The notes under the pieces: generated by a model
The model's database searches: none
Seen by the model: the letters and a program-made list of their open reading frames with translations, nothing else
What the model was told of the DNA's origin: nothing
Source: Acidimicrobiales bacterium
GTDB lineage: Bacteria > Actinomycetota > Acidimicrobiia > Acidimicrobiales > Acidimicrobilacustridaceae
Reading direction: 5' to 3'
Length of the DNA stretch: 64,000 nt
Assembly: GCA_030830565.1 (NCBI GenBank)
Contig: JAURMR010000028.1
Span: 1 to 64,000, forward strand
Part shown: one piece after another, positions 51,703 through 60,236 of the stretch
How positions within the stretch are numbered: the first letter of the stretch is position 1
Layout: each line of letters starts with the position of its first letter
Translations under genes and position numbers: made by a program

Positions 51703-51738
51703 CGAACGTGGCGTGTGCACCAGCACACGCCACGTTCG
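51703..51738. terminator. Bidirectional hairpin terminator
   Basis: Perfect 16-bp arms (51703-51718 and 51723-51738; core GTGGCGTGTGC) with an ACCA loop lie between the convergent lexA and dapE genes. There is no T run. Confidence 0.82.
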
Positions 51739-51741
51739 CGT

Positions 51742-52818
51742 TCAGGCCTCTGTAAGCAATCCGAGGAGTACCGCATACACCCGTTCAAGCGGTGCACGAT
51801 CGAGGTACTCCCCTGCCGTATGAGCGACGGTGCTGTCACCCGGACCAAAATTCACTGCTGGCACACCGTGCGCAGCGAAACGTGCAACATCGGTCCAGCC
51901 CAGCTTCGCCATGACCTGCGTACCACTTCGTTCCACCAATGATGCAAGAAGCGGATGATTCAGCCCCGGCGCTGCGGCATTGGCAACGTCAAGCACGTCA
52001 ACGAGATCGCCTTCTTCAAGGAAAGGGGCGAACAACTCGCGGACATGAGTTTCGGCATCGAATGCTGAGCGATCAGGAGCAAACCGGAAGTTCACCGTGA
52101 CACTTGCAGAATCGGGAACGACATTTCCGGACACACCGCCGTCGACTGCAACTGCTTGCAGAGCTTCACGGAACTGACAGCCGTCGAGAATCGGTGAGCG
52201 TGCCTCGTAAGAATCGAGCACCGCCAGAATGCCGGACAATCGATGCACGGCATTCCGACCCATCCAGGGCCGAGCAGTGTGCGCGCGAACTCCTTGTAGT
52301 TGCACGCGCATGCGCAGCGTTCCTTGGCAACCAGCTTCAATGCGTGCATCGGTCGGCTCGCCAAGAATCGCGATATCGCCGACAAGAAGATCAGGTCGAG
52401 ATTCGAATAACTCCCCAAGTCCGCTTTCCGCGCTTGCAATTTCTTCACGTGCGTAGAAGACGTAGGTGAGATCAACAACAGGTTCGGTGAGTGTCGCTGC
52501 GAGTTCGAGCATCACCGCAAGGCCACCCTTCATGTCGGCCGAACCGACCCCGAAGAGACGACCATTTTCAATGCGCGCCGTTGCATTTTCGGCAGCAGGA
52601 ACGGTGTCGGTATGACCTGCGAGTACGACGCGATGAAGGCGACCAAGGGAGGTACGAGCAACAAGATTGTCGCCAATCCGCGTCACCTCGAGATGAGCAT
52701 GGGCGCGCAGTTCGGTCTCGAGTTGGTCAACCAGTGGCCCTTCGGCGCGACTGGGCGACGCAACGTCGACAAGTGCGGCCGTACGGGCCAGAAGATCGGT
52801 GAGACCGTTCGTTGCCAT
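51742..52818 (-). CDS. dapE: Succinyl-diaminopimelate desuccinylase
   Basis: A 358-residue M20-family zinc peptidase completing the succinylase route to LL-diaminopimelate for lysine and peptidoglycan. Metal-site motifs are AGHTDTVPA, the bridging Asp in GSADMKGG, the catalytic EE in YAREEIA, LGEPTD, and a late His in STVAHTAGEYL. The dimerisation lid lies near 175-285. It begins 2 bases after the dapD stop, so the two are coupled. The assignment over other M20 enzymes rests on the dapC/dapD/dapF neighbours. Confidence 0.93.
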   Translation of the reverse strand: MATNGLTDLLARTAALVDVASPSRAEGPLVDQLETELRAHAHLEVTRIGDNLVARTSLGRLHRVVLAGHTDTVPAAENATARIENGRLFGVGSADMKGGLAVMLELAATLTEPVVDLTYVFYAREEIASAESGLGELFESRPDLLVGDIAILGEPTDARIEAGCQGTLRMRVQLQGVRAHTARPWMGRNAVHRLSGILAVLDSYEARSPILDGCQFREALQAVAVDGGVSGNVVPDSASVTVNFRFAPDRSAFDAETHVRELFAPFLEEGDLVDVLDVANAAAPGLNHPLLASLVERSGTQVMAKLGWTDVARFAAHGVPAVNFGPGDSTVAHTAGEYLDRAPLERVYAVLLGLLTEA

Positions 52819-52820
52819 GA

Positions 52821-53645
52821 TCAGGTTGCTGCGCCGTGATCGCGAAGCACATCGTTGAGCGCCGCCTTGTCGTGACGCTCGCCTTCGTTGAGACGCTTGA
52901 GGACGAGCACACAGGGAAGGCCAAACTCACCACCGGCAAAGGCGCGTGGGCGTGTCGCGGAAACCGCAACGCTCCAGGGCGGGACAACACCGCGGCTGAG
53001 TTCCTCGCCAGTTTCGGCATCAATGACTGGAATCGATGCAGTGAGGATGCAACCGGCTCCGAGCACTGCGCCATCGCCAACCCGAGCACCTTCGGCCACG
53101 ATGCAACGGCTTCCAATTAGTGCATCGTCACCGATGATCACAGGAGCAGCCTGCGGTGGTTCGAGCACGCCACCGATTCCGACGCCACCGGAAAGGTGCA
53201 CGTTGGCTCCGATCTGGGCGCAACTTCCGACCGTTGCCCAAGTATCGACCATGGTGTTGGCGCCAACACGAGCGCCGATGTTTACGTAACTCGGCATCAT
53301 GACCACCCCGCGGTCAAGGAATGAGCCGTAGCGCGCCGAGGCGCCGGGTACGACTCGGACGCCCGCAGCTGCGAAATCGCTCTTCAGCGGAATCTTGTCG
53401 GCGAATTCGAAAGGGGCCAGTTCGATCGTGGCCATTTGCGAAAGGCGGAAGTAGAGCAGGATCGCGTGCTTGAGCCACTGGTGAACGATGGGTTCACCGT
53501 CAGCCCCGAGTTCAGCAACACGGGCTTCGCCAGAGTCGAGCAACGCGATGGCCTGCCCGACAGTGGCAACCGCTTCGGTATCGGCCGCGCTCAGTGAATC
53601 GCGGTTGTTCCAGAGTTCATCGATGGTGACAGACAGTTCGGCCAT
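52821..53645 (-). CDS. dapD: Tetrahydrodipicolinate N-succinyltransferase
   Basis: A 274-residue trimeric left-handed beta-helix acyltransferase using succinyl-CoA. Hexapeptide repeats run through MPSYVNIGARVGANTMVDTWATVGSCAQIGANVHLSGGVGIGGVLEP. The length and the WATVGSCAQIG block match the proteobacterial type, unlike the longer divergent mycobacterial DapD. ATG 53645 lies 8 nt after TAGCCT (-10-like). It is followed directly by dapE. Confidence 0.95.
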   Translation of the reverse strand: MAELSVTIDELWNNRDSLSAADTEAVATVGQAIALLDSGEARVAELGADGEPIVHQWLKHAILLYFRLSQMATIELAPFEFADKIPLKSDFAAAGVRVVPGASARYGSFLDRGVVMMPSYVNIGARVGANTMVDTWATVGSCAQIGANVHLSGGVGIGGVLEPPQAAPVIIGDDALIGSRCIVAEGARVGDGAVLGAGCILTASIPVIDAETGEELSRGVVPPWSVAVSATRPRAFAGGEFGLPCVLVLKRLNEGERHDKAALNDVLRDHGAAT

Positions 53646-53653
53646 AGCGGCGC

Positions 53654-53659
53654 AGGCTA
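53654..53659 (-). promoter_or_regulatory. -10 element TAGCCT, leaderless promoter of dapD
   Basis: Minus-strand TAGCCT is followed by 8 nt and the dapD ATG at 53645. It lies in the 40-base gap after the membrane-protein gene, so dapDE may have its own promoter. Confidence 0.4.
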
Positions 53660-53685
53660 CCGCCCATCGGCCGAGTGACTCGCGC

Positions 53686-54369
53686 TCAGTTCGCTGATGG
53701 GGGCGGTGGCGACGGCGCTGGCGGAACAGGAGGTGGCGGTTGCGAGGCCACAACGGAGGCGGGCGGAGCAGCGAACGGTGCCGAAGGTGGACCGGGAGCG
53801 ATCGGCGGCGCCACAGTGCGCTTTGAGCGCGAACGGCGAACGATCGTCACAATCAGCACAACAAGGGCAAGCACAAAACCGAGGCTGCCGATGGCAATGC
53901 CGCCAACAAGCAACCCAAGGAAACCGACAAGTGAGATCTGCCCGATTCGAGCAGTGGTTCCCGGCGGACCGTCGACACTGACCGTGTAGGTGCCGGGAGT
54001 CTTTACATCGAAGGATCCAAAGGACTCGTACTTCATTCCGTTGTCGTCTGCGCTGTACGACGTTGCCGAAGTGTTCGGGACAACCTGCGCACCCGAAGGA
54101 TCGATGATCTCAATCGTGATCTGCTGCATGCCGAACGTTGTTGATGCGCCACCAAAGACGTACCACTCACCAGTCCCGAGTTGCATCTTGGAAATCTCGC
54201 CCGCATCAACGGATTTGAATCCAGTTATCGAGGACGCGAGTACCAAGAACGAACCGACCACCATGCCGATGCCGATTGCTGAAGTGAGGACGAAGATGAC
54301 TGCTGCCCAAATGAATCCCGCATTGGATCGCTTTGGCACAACCATTGGCGACGAGAGTGTTTGTGTCAT
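53686..54369 (-). CDS. Two-helix membrane protein with proline-rich tail
   Basis: A 227-residue protein of no family I recognise. Transmembrane helices lie at about 18-46 and 146-178; between them is an extracytoplasmic beta-rich domain of about 95 residues (TGEWYVFGG, GSFDVKTPGTYTVSVDGPPGT). The cytoplasmic end has a basic RRSRSKR cluster and a Pro/Ala-rich tail of 40 residues. It sits between dapC and dapD, an odd place for such a protein. A link to the cell envelope is plausible from the architecture alone. Confidence 0.75.
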   Translation of the reverse strand: MTQTLSSPMVVPKRSNAGFIWAAVIFVLTSAIGIGMVVGSFLVLASSITGFKSVDAGEISKMQLGTGEWYVFGGASTTFGMQQITIEIIDPSGAQVVPNTSATSYSADDNGMKYESFGSFDVKTPGTYTVSVDGPPGTTARIGQISLVGFLGLLVGGIAIGSLGFVLALVVLIVTIVRRSRSKRTVAPPIAPGPPSAPFAAPPASVVASQPPPPVPPAPSPPPPSAN

Positions 54370-54458
54370 GCAGTGATCATGACCGACGCTCGATCAGATG
54401 CAAGGGGAAGAAGGTCCCGATTTGGTCACGAACGGTCGCAAACAGGTTGCAACAAACA

Positions 54459-55571
54459 TCAGAGTACGCCGAGGCGCCGTCCAACGAGCTCGAGTCGTTC
54501 CATCGATTGCACCACAGCGACGCGAATGAAGTCGCTGCCTTCTGGTCCGTAGAACTCGCCAGCAGAAACAAGCGCGCCGCCGTCGGTAGCGAGTCGTTCA
54601 ACGAGTGCCCACGCGTCGCCGTCAGGCGCAGCAGCCCAGAGGTAGAACGCGCCACCCGGCATTCGCGCATCGACACCGATACCTGAGAGCACCGTGCGAA
54701 AGAGTTCAAGCCGTTCGCGGTAGCGCTGTCGTTGTTTATCGACATGCGCTTGGTCGTTCCACGCAGCAACAGCAGCAGCCTGAACGGGACCCGGAACCAT
54801 AAAACCAGCGTGCTTACGAAGTTCAGACAGGTAGTGAACAAGATCGCCATCGCCGGCGTAGAAACCAGCGCGCACACCCGCAAGGTTCGAACGCTTCGAC
54901 AATGAATGCACGGCCAAAACTCCGTCAAGGCCGTGTTCGAGAATGGTGCGGCCGGGCCCATCCCACGTGAATTCCACGTAACACTCATCAGAGATCACCG
55001 GAACGTTATGCGCTCGCCCCCATGCTGCAGCCGCTTCGAGATCATCGAGATGGCCAGTGGGGTTTCCAGGTGAATTCACCCAGAGACACAATGCGCGCGC
55101 AGCATCATCTGGATCGATCGCATCAAGGTCACTGCGGCCATCAGCGGTGACTGGAACAGGCACTGCGCGAGCGCCCGCGAGCTCCGCACCCATTGCGTAG
55201 GACGGGTAACTGATCGCCGGAAACAGAACCGTGTCGCGATCTGGCGTACGCAAACGAAGCCAATGTGGAAGTCCGGCAACAAATTCCTTGGTGCCAATGC
55301 ACGCGGCAATTTCCTTCAGGTCAACGTTGACGCCCAGTTCGCGTTCCATCCAACCGATTGCCGCTTCGCGATACGCGGGAAAGCCGATCGACGCTGGATA
55401 ACTGCGTTCGCTCGCCGACGATGCAAGAGCTTCGACCACCACTGCCGGTGGTGGATCAAACGGATCGCCGATCGAGAGGTCGACCATTCCTCCGTCATGG
55501 GCAGCAGCGATCGACTTGAACGCGTCAAGTCGATCGTAGGGATAGGGCGGGGGCGTGAATCCTGCAGTCAT
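54459..55571 (-). CDS. dapC: N-succinyldiaminopimelate aminotransferase
   Basis: A 370-residue fold-type I PLP aminotransferase. NSPGNPTG binds the substrate, ISDECYVEF carries the cofactor Asp and Tyr, SLSKRSNLAGVRAGF contains the PLP Lys, and a late FIRVAVVQ holds the carboxylate-binding Arg. Clustering with dapD, dapE and dapF supports DapC over other aminotransferases. Its ATG overlaps the hflX stop by one base (TAATG). An 89-base gap without a recognised element separates it from the next gene. Confidence 0.92.
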   Translation of the reverse strand: MTAGFTPPPYPYDRLDAFKSIAAAHDGGMVDLSIGDPFDPPPAVVVEALASSASERSYPASIGFPAYREAAIGWMERELGVNVDLKEIAACIGTKEFVAGLPHWLRLRTPDRDTVLFPAISYPSYAMGAELAGARAVPVPVTADGRSDLDAIDPDDAARALCLWVNSPGNPTGHLDDLEAAAAWGRAHNVPVISDECYVEFTWDGPGRTILEHGLDGVLAVHSLSKRSNLAGVRAGFYAGDGDLVHYLSELRKHAGFMVPGPVQAAAVAAWNDQAHVDKQRQRYRERLELFRTVLSGIGVDARMPGGAFYLWAAAPDGDAWALVERLATDGGALVSAGEFYGPEGSDFIRVAVVQSMERLELVGRRLGVL

Positions 55572-56920
55572 TACTGAAGAGTCTGACCGCTCACGACAAA
55601 CTCGTGGAGACGACTCACCGAAACCTCGTCGAGCCTTGCCCGCACAAGCATTCCTTCGTCGGTGGCAGTCTCGACGAGAACCTCTCCTTCTCGGTGCAAC
55701 GCAGCGAGAAGGTCACCTCGGTCGAACGGAACCAACAGCTCGGTGATTGCGGAAAGCCCCCGAAGCCTGTCGGCCAATGTGCGCAACATGTCGTCGACGC
55801 CTTCACCAGTTCGAGCAGAAATTGCAACCGATCCTGGGTAATCGCTGAGGAGACCTTTCGCTCCGTCGGGATCACTATCGATCTTGTTCACCACGAGCAT
55901 CTGAGGAACATCGGCCGCACCAATTTCGTTCAGGACTCGATCGACCGCCTCGATATTCGATTCGGGATCACTCGCAGAAGCATCGATGACATGAACGAGA
56001 AGATCAGCATCGACGACTACTTCAAGAGTCGACTTGAACGCTTCCACAAGTTGCGTCGGAAGCTTGGTAATGAATCCAACCGTGTCAGTAAGCAAAACGG
56101 TTTCACCACCAGGCAGTTGAAGGCGACGAGTGGTGGCATCAAGGGTTGCAAAAAGTCGATCCTCGACAAGCACACCTGCATTGGTGAGGTGATTCAGCAG
56201 TGTGGATTTCCCGGCATTCGTGTAGCCCACGATTGCAACACGATGGAGGCGTGAACGCTGGCGAGACTTCGCTTGCGTGTCACGCACACGTGCGATTTCG
56301 CGAAGATCCCCTTCGAGTTTGTGCATGCGGCGCAGCAGCCGACGACGATCAACCTCAAGCTGTGTTTCGCCACCACCTTGGCGGGCTCCGATACCGCCAC
56401 CTTGTCGCGAGAGTTGCTTTCCCTTGCCTCTGAGTCGCGGAAGTCGATAGCGAATTTGTGCCAATTCGACTTGCGCCTTTCCTTCAAGGCTGTGGGCGTT
56501 TTGACCGAAGATGTCGAGAATCACCGCAGTGCGATCGATCGCCGAACGACCGAGAAGCTTTTCAAGATTTCGTTGTTGAGCCGGCGACAATTCATCATCG
56601 AACACCACGGTGTCTGCATCTACCGAGACACACAGTTCTCGCAGTTCCTCGACCTTGCCACTTCCTAAATACGTCGCAGGATCGGGAGCGTGTCGACGCT
56701 GAATCACGCGAGCCACGCTGTCTGCTCCAGCGGTATCAACTAAGAGCGCGAGTTCGTCGAGATGTCGTTCCGTGTCGAACTCATCCTCTTGAGGGAAGGT
56801 GACACCGACCAACACAATTCGCTCACGGAAGGTGCGGTCGATAAGCCCGGAACTCTCACCAGCGAATGCACCGAAACCACCGCGGTGATCTCCAACGATT
56901 GGTGAGGTTGGTTCAGGCAT
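55571..56920 (-). CDS. hflX: Ribosome-associated GTPase HflX
   Basis: A 449-residue GTPase that rescues or splits stalled ribosomes. The N-terminal nucleotide-binding domain includes YLGSGKVEELRELC; the glycine-rich coiled-coil linker has RQGGGIGARQGGGETQLEVDRR; the G domain has GYTNAGKST (G1), DTVGFI (G3) and NKID (G4). ATG 56920 lies inside the last bases of dapF (8-base overlap); a TTG at 56932 is an alternative. The dapF-hflX order is also seen in mycobacteria. Confidence 0.95.
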   Translation of the reverse strand: MPEPTSPIVGDHRGGFGAFAGESSGLIDRTFRERIVLVGVTFPQEDEFDTERHLDELALLVDTAGADSVARVIQRRHAPDPATYLGSGKVEELRELCVSVDADTVVFDDELSPAQQRNLEKLLGRSAIDRTAVILDIFGQNAHSLEGKAQVELAQIRYRLPRLRGKGKQLSRQGGGIGARQGGGETQLEVDRRRLLRRMHKLEGDLREIARVRDTQAKSRQRSRLHRVAIVGYTNAGKSTLLNHLTNAGVLVEDRLFATLDATTRRLQLPGGETVLLTDTVGFITKLPTQLVEAFKSTLEVVVDADLLVHVIDASASDPESNIEAVDRVLNEIGAADVPQMLVVNKIDSDPDGAKGLLSDYPGSVAISARTGEGVDDMLRTLADRLRGLSAITELLVPFDRGDLLAALHREGEVLVETATDEGMLVRARLDEVSVSRLHEFVVSGQTLQ

Positions 56921-57749
56921 CCGGAAGCTCAATAGTGGCGATGTGCTGAGAGGGTCCGATCAGGACCGGTTCGCCGTCGGGGGTTGGCGCCACAATGACT
57001 TCTGCCGAACCACCGGGCATCACAACGCGCACTTCTCGTCCCACAAGGCCCCATTGATGGGCAAGGGTTGCCGCCGCGGTTGCACCCGTTCCGCAGGCTT
57101 CGGTCACCCCAGCCCCACGCTCCCAGACCAAGAGATCAAGTGAGTCGGGTTCAGAGCCAGTCGCAATGAATTCCACGTTGATTCCCGCATCGAACTGCGA
57201 CTCAATCCACGCGCCCGTACCAACGAGGTCCACCGATGCGAGATCAGCAACAAGCACAACGATGTGCGGGTTTCCTAGATCGGCGGTTGCGTGACGATCA
57301 TTCGCCAGCCGTTCCGACACTGACGAAGGAATCGCCGGCCCGTCGCCAACAAGACCCATCGTGACGCTCACTGTTGACAGGCGATGGGCGGCATCATCAT
57401 GAACAACGAGTTCACGGAATCCACCGTCGGTAGAAACGGCGTAGGTGGCTTCATGATCATCTCGGGCCATTGCCAGTGCCTGACCAAGACAACGAATGCC
57501 GTTTCCGCTCATCTCTGCTCGGCTGCCATCGGCGTTCCAGAGCTGCATCACCACATCGATTGCTTGGCCGTGGGGACCTTTCGCACCGTTGGCAGGTCGG
57601 GAGCCGATGATGAATCCATCAGCACCGATGCCGCGTCGACGATCGCAAAGCGAACGCGCCAACGTGGCATCGCCATGAAGGGGGCCATTGACCTCCTCAA
57701 GGGCAATAACGAAATCGTTTCCCAGTCCGTGATGCTTGGTAAGTCTCAT
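56913..57749 (-). CDS. dapF: Diaminopimelate epimerase
   Basis: A 278-residue cofactor-independent epimerase converting LL- to meso-diaminopimelate. The two catalytic cysteines are Cys87 (SGNGIRCLG) and Cys219 (EACGTGA), one in each half of the pseudo-symmetric fold. It opens with MRLTKHHGLGNDF, the standard start. The frame is open farther upstream into miaA, but ATG 57749 is 7 bases after the miaA stop and fits homology. It overlaps hflX. Confidence 0.96.
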   Translation of the reverse strand: MRLTKHHGLGNDFVIALEEVNGPLHGDATLARSLCDRRRGIGADGFIIGSRPANGAKGPHGQAIDVVMQLWNADGSRAEMSGNGIRCLGQALAMARDDHEATYAVSTDGGFRELVVHDDAAHRLSTVSVTMGLVGDGPAIPSSVSERLANDRHATADLGNPHIVVLVADLASVDLVGTGAWIESQFDAGINVEFIATGSEPDSLDLLVWERGAGVTEACGTGATAAATLAHQWGLVGREVRVVMPGGSAEVIVAPTPDGEPVLIGPSQHIATIELPDA

Positions 57750-57756
57750 GATCCGT

Positions 57757-58692
57757 TCAGTCAACCAGCCCACGAGCAAGTTCGGCGAGCGCATTTGCTG
57801 ATTCCTGACCGTCGGTTGCAATCCAGGTGATGCGGGGATCGCGGCCAAACCAACGCTGCTGACGCCGAGCGAACCTCCGAGTCCGGGTCACCGCTGTTTC
57901 GAGCACTTCGTCGATTGGTGTCCCATTCTCGAGATGGTCAAGTAATTCGGCATACCCAAGCGCCTGACGAGCGGTGCGGCTAAGTCCCGACGGTCGGGCA
58001 AGAAGTGCTTCAACCTCGGCGACAAAGCCTTCAGTCATTTGCTGTTGGTACCGCTGAGCAATGCGCTGGTCGAGCACGTCTCGCTCCATTGCCAGACCAA
58101 CGATTGGAAAGGGCGAGGCGGGATACTCCTCGAGCCCAGGCCCAAACGAAGAGAACGGTCGACCGCTTCCGACTGCGACTTCAAGTGCTCTCACCACCCG
58201 GCGTCGGTTGGTGGGCTCCATCCGAGATGCCGCTAAGGGGTCGAGCGCTTCGAGACGAGCAAACAGCACTGCGGTGTCGGGTTCGGCCTCGAGTTCGGCG
58301 CGGACCTCGGGAAACCGAGCAGGGATTTCAAGGTCGTCGGTGATGGATTGGAGATACAGGCCGGTGCCACCGACGAGAACGGCCCGCTTCCCGCGCTCTT
58401 CAATGCCGGCAAGAGCAGCCAAGCACTCCCGCTGGAATCGGGCGACGGTGTAGTCGTCATCGGGATCGCAAACATCAAGAAGGTGATGCACAACTTCTTG
58501 CTGTTCGGCTCGTGTTGGCTTTGCTGTACCGACATCCATCCCCCGGTAGACCTGCATTGAGTCCACCGTGATGAGTTCGATGTCATCGCGACTACGGGCC
58601 AAGGCCATCGCCAGCGACGACTTTCCCGAAGCTGTGGGCCCAACAAGCGCGAGGTGTCGACCGCTAGGTCGAAACCGAGGCGTGGAACTCAC
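57757..58692 (-). CDS. miaA: tRNA dimethylallyltransferase
   Basis: A 311-residue enzyme adding a dimethylallyl group to A37 of tRNAs reading UNN codons. The P-loop is GPTASGKS (18-25), followed by DSMQVYRGMDVGTAKP and the tRNA-contact segment TNRRRVVRALEV. Its ATG overlaps the miaB stop in ATGA. MiaA supplies the substrate for MiaB, encoded immediately upstream. Confidence 0.96.
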   Translation of the reverse strand: MSSTPRFRPSGRHLALVGPTASGKSSLAMALARSRDDIELITVDSMQVYRGMDVGTAKPTRAEQQEVVHHLLDVCDPDDDYTVARFQRECLAALAGIEERGKRAVLVGGTGLYLQSITDDLEIPARFPEVRAELEAEPDTAVLFARLEALDPLAASRMEPTNRRRVVRALEVAVGSGRPFSSFGPGLEEYPASPFPIVGLAMERDVLDQRIAQRYQQQMTEGFVAEVEALLARPSGLSRTARQALGYAELLDHLENGTPIDEVLETAVTRTRRFARRQQRWFGRDPRITWIATDGQESANALAELARGLVD

Positions 58693-60158
58693 CCTGCGGT
58701 TACCGCGAAACGCGTGCGATGACGTGAGACCGAAAGAACCTCAACCAGCTCACCGCGAAGAAAATGTGGCGAGGCATCGGTGATGAGTGCAGTGGCCAGG
58801 GTCCCTGATCGCAACGGGCGATCCGAACGGAAATGCACGAGCTTGTTCTGCGAAGTGCGACCGCTCAGCACCTCGGGATCACGCTTCGAGGGACCTTCAA
58901 CGATGATCGTTTCGGTGCGACCGATGCGCGCCATGTGCTTGGCCAGCGCCGAACGCTCGACAACAACTCGTAGACGATCGAAACGATCGGCAACAGCAGC
59001 CGGATCACAGAATTGATCGACCATGTCGGCGGCTTCTGTGCCCTCCCGCGGAGAGAAAATGAAGGTGTACGCCGAGTCGTATTCCGCAGCTGCGGTGACT
59101 TCGAGTGTCCGTTCGAAATCTTCTTCGGTCTCACCCGGATACCCAACGATGATGTCGGTGGTGACCGCTAGGTCCTCAATACCGGCGCGAGCGGCAGCAA
59201 GTTTCTCCAGATACCGCTCGGCGGTGTATCCACGATGCATCAAGGCAAGGACTCGATCACTTCCCGATTGCAATGGGAAATGAAGATGCGGACACACCGA
59301 GGGATTCGAGGCCATGGCCGCGATGGTGTCTTCGCGCAGATCTTTCGGATGGGGACTGGTGAAGCGGACCCGATCGATGCCGTCGATGTTGCTGACCGCG
59401 GCAAGCAAATCTGCAAAGAGCGGTCGGGCACGACGATCATCGAGCCACTGTGCTCCCACGATTGCGGCATCTTCGGAGGAAGGTTCGAGCGAGCGACGAG
59501 CGCTGGTGAGGTCACGGCCATAGGAGTTCACGTTCTGACCCAACAACGTGATCTCGCGAACACCATCGGCAGAAAGTCGTTCAACCTCCGTCAGAAGTTC
59601 ACCAAACGGACGGCTGATTTCCCGACCGCGAACAGCCGGAACGATGCAGTACGCGCAGGTGTTGTCGCAGCCAACCTGAATGGTCACCCATGCCGACCAG
59701 TCGACTTCACGGCGCACGGCCAAAGCTGATGGGAAGGTGGCCTCGTCATCGAGCGCTTCATCCCAAATTTCAGTGATGGGTCCGTTGCGACGCGATTCGT
59801 GCAGAAGCTCAACAGCGCGATGCACGTTGTGGGTTCCAACAACGACATCGACGTGTCCAGCACGAGCGGCGATCTGGTCACGATCTTTCTGCGCCAAACA
59901 TCCGCTCACGATGATTTCCATGTCGGGACGCTCTTCTTTCAGCGTCTTAAACCGACCGAGATGGCCATAGAACTTGTTATCGGCGTTCTCGCGAATGCAG
60001 CAGGTGTTGAACACCACCACATCAGCGCTTTCATCAGAATCGGCCAACACCAAACCATCGGCTTCGAGCAGTCCAGCAATGCGCTCGGAATCGTGCTCGT
60101 TCATCTGACACCCATAGGTGCGGATGGCGTAGCTGCGGGGCTGATCAGTCACGGCCAC
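58689..60158 (-). CDS. miaB: tRNA-2-methylthio-N6-dimethylallyladenosine synthase
   Basis: A 489-residue radical-SAM methylthiotransferase. The N-terminal cluster ligands are in YGCQMNEHDS, FNTCCIRENA and VSGCLAQKD; the radical-SAM motif is CDNTCAYC; a TRAM domain ends the protein. The family start could be GTG 60158 (MAVTDQ) or GTG 60152 (MTDQ); the second lies 6 nt after TAGCCT (60159-60164), which suits a leaderless transcript and would make it 487 residues. A terminator separates it from recA. Confidence 0.95.
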   Translation of the reverse strand: MAVTDQPRSYAIRTYGCQMNEHDSERIAGLLEADGLVLADSDESADVVVFNTCCIRENADNKFYGHLGRFKTLKEERPDMEIIVSGCLAQKDRDQIAARAGHVDVVVGTHNVHRAVELLHESRRNGPITEIWDEALDDEATFPSALAVRREVDWSAWVTIQVGCDNTCAYCIVPAVRGREISRPFGELLTEVERLSADGVREITLLGQNVNSYGRDLTSARRSLEPSSEDAAIVGAQWLDDRRARPLFADLLAAVSNIDGIDRVRFTSPHPKDLREDTIAAMASNPSVCPHLHFPLQSGSDRVLALMHRGYTAERYLEKLAAARAGIEDLAVTTDIIVGYPGETEEDFERTLEVTAAAEYDSAYTFIFSPREGTEAADMVDQFCDPAAVADRFDRLRVVVERSALAKHMARIGRTETIIVEGPSKRDPEVLSGRTSQNKLVHFRSDRPLRSGTLATALITDASPHFLRGELVEVLSVSRHRTRFAVTAG

Positions 60159-60164
60159 AGGCTA
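60159..60164 (-). promoter_or_regulatory. -10-like TAGCCT at the miaB start
   Basis: Minus-strand TAGCCT directly abuts GTG 60158 and is 6 nt before GTG 60152. If functional, it makes 60152 the true start codon of miaB. Confidence 0.35.
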
Positions 60165-60177
60165 CCGGGGAAGCGCG

Positions 60178-60213
60178 AACGGTCCCGAGGGCGAGGGGCG
60201 CCTCGGGACCGTT
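60178..60213 (-). terminator. recA terminator
   Basis: AACGGTCCCGAGG (60178-60190) and CCTCGGGACCGTT (60201-60213) are perfect 13-bp arms 24 bases after the recA stop. No T run follows. Confidence 0.8.
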
Positions 60214-60236
60214 GGTACTGCCGGTGGTGCAGAAAA

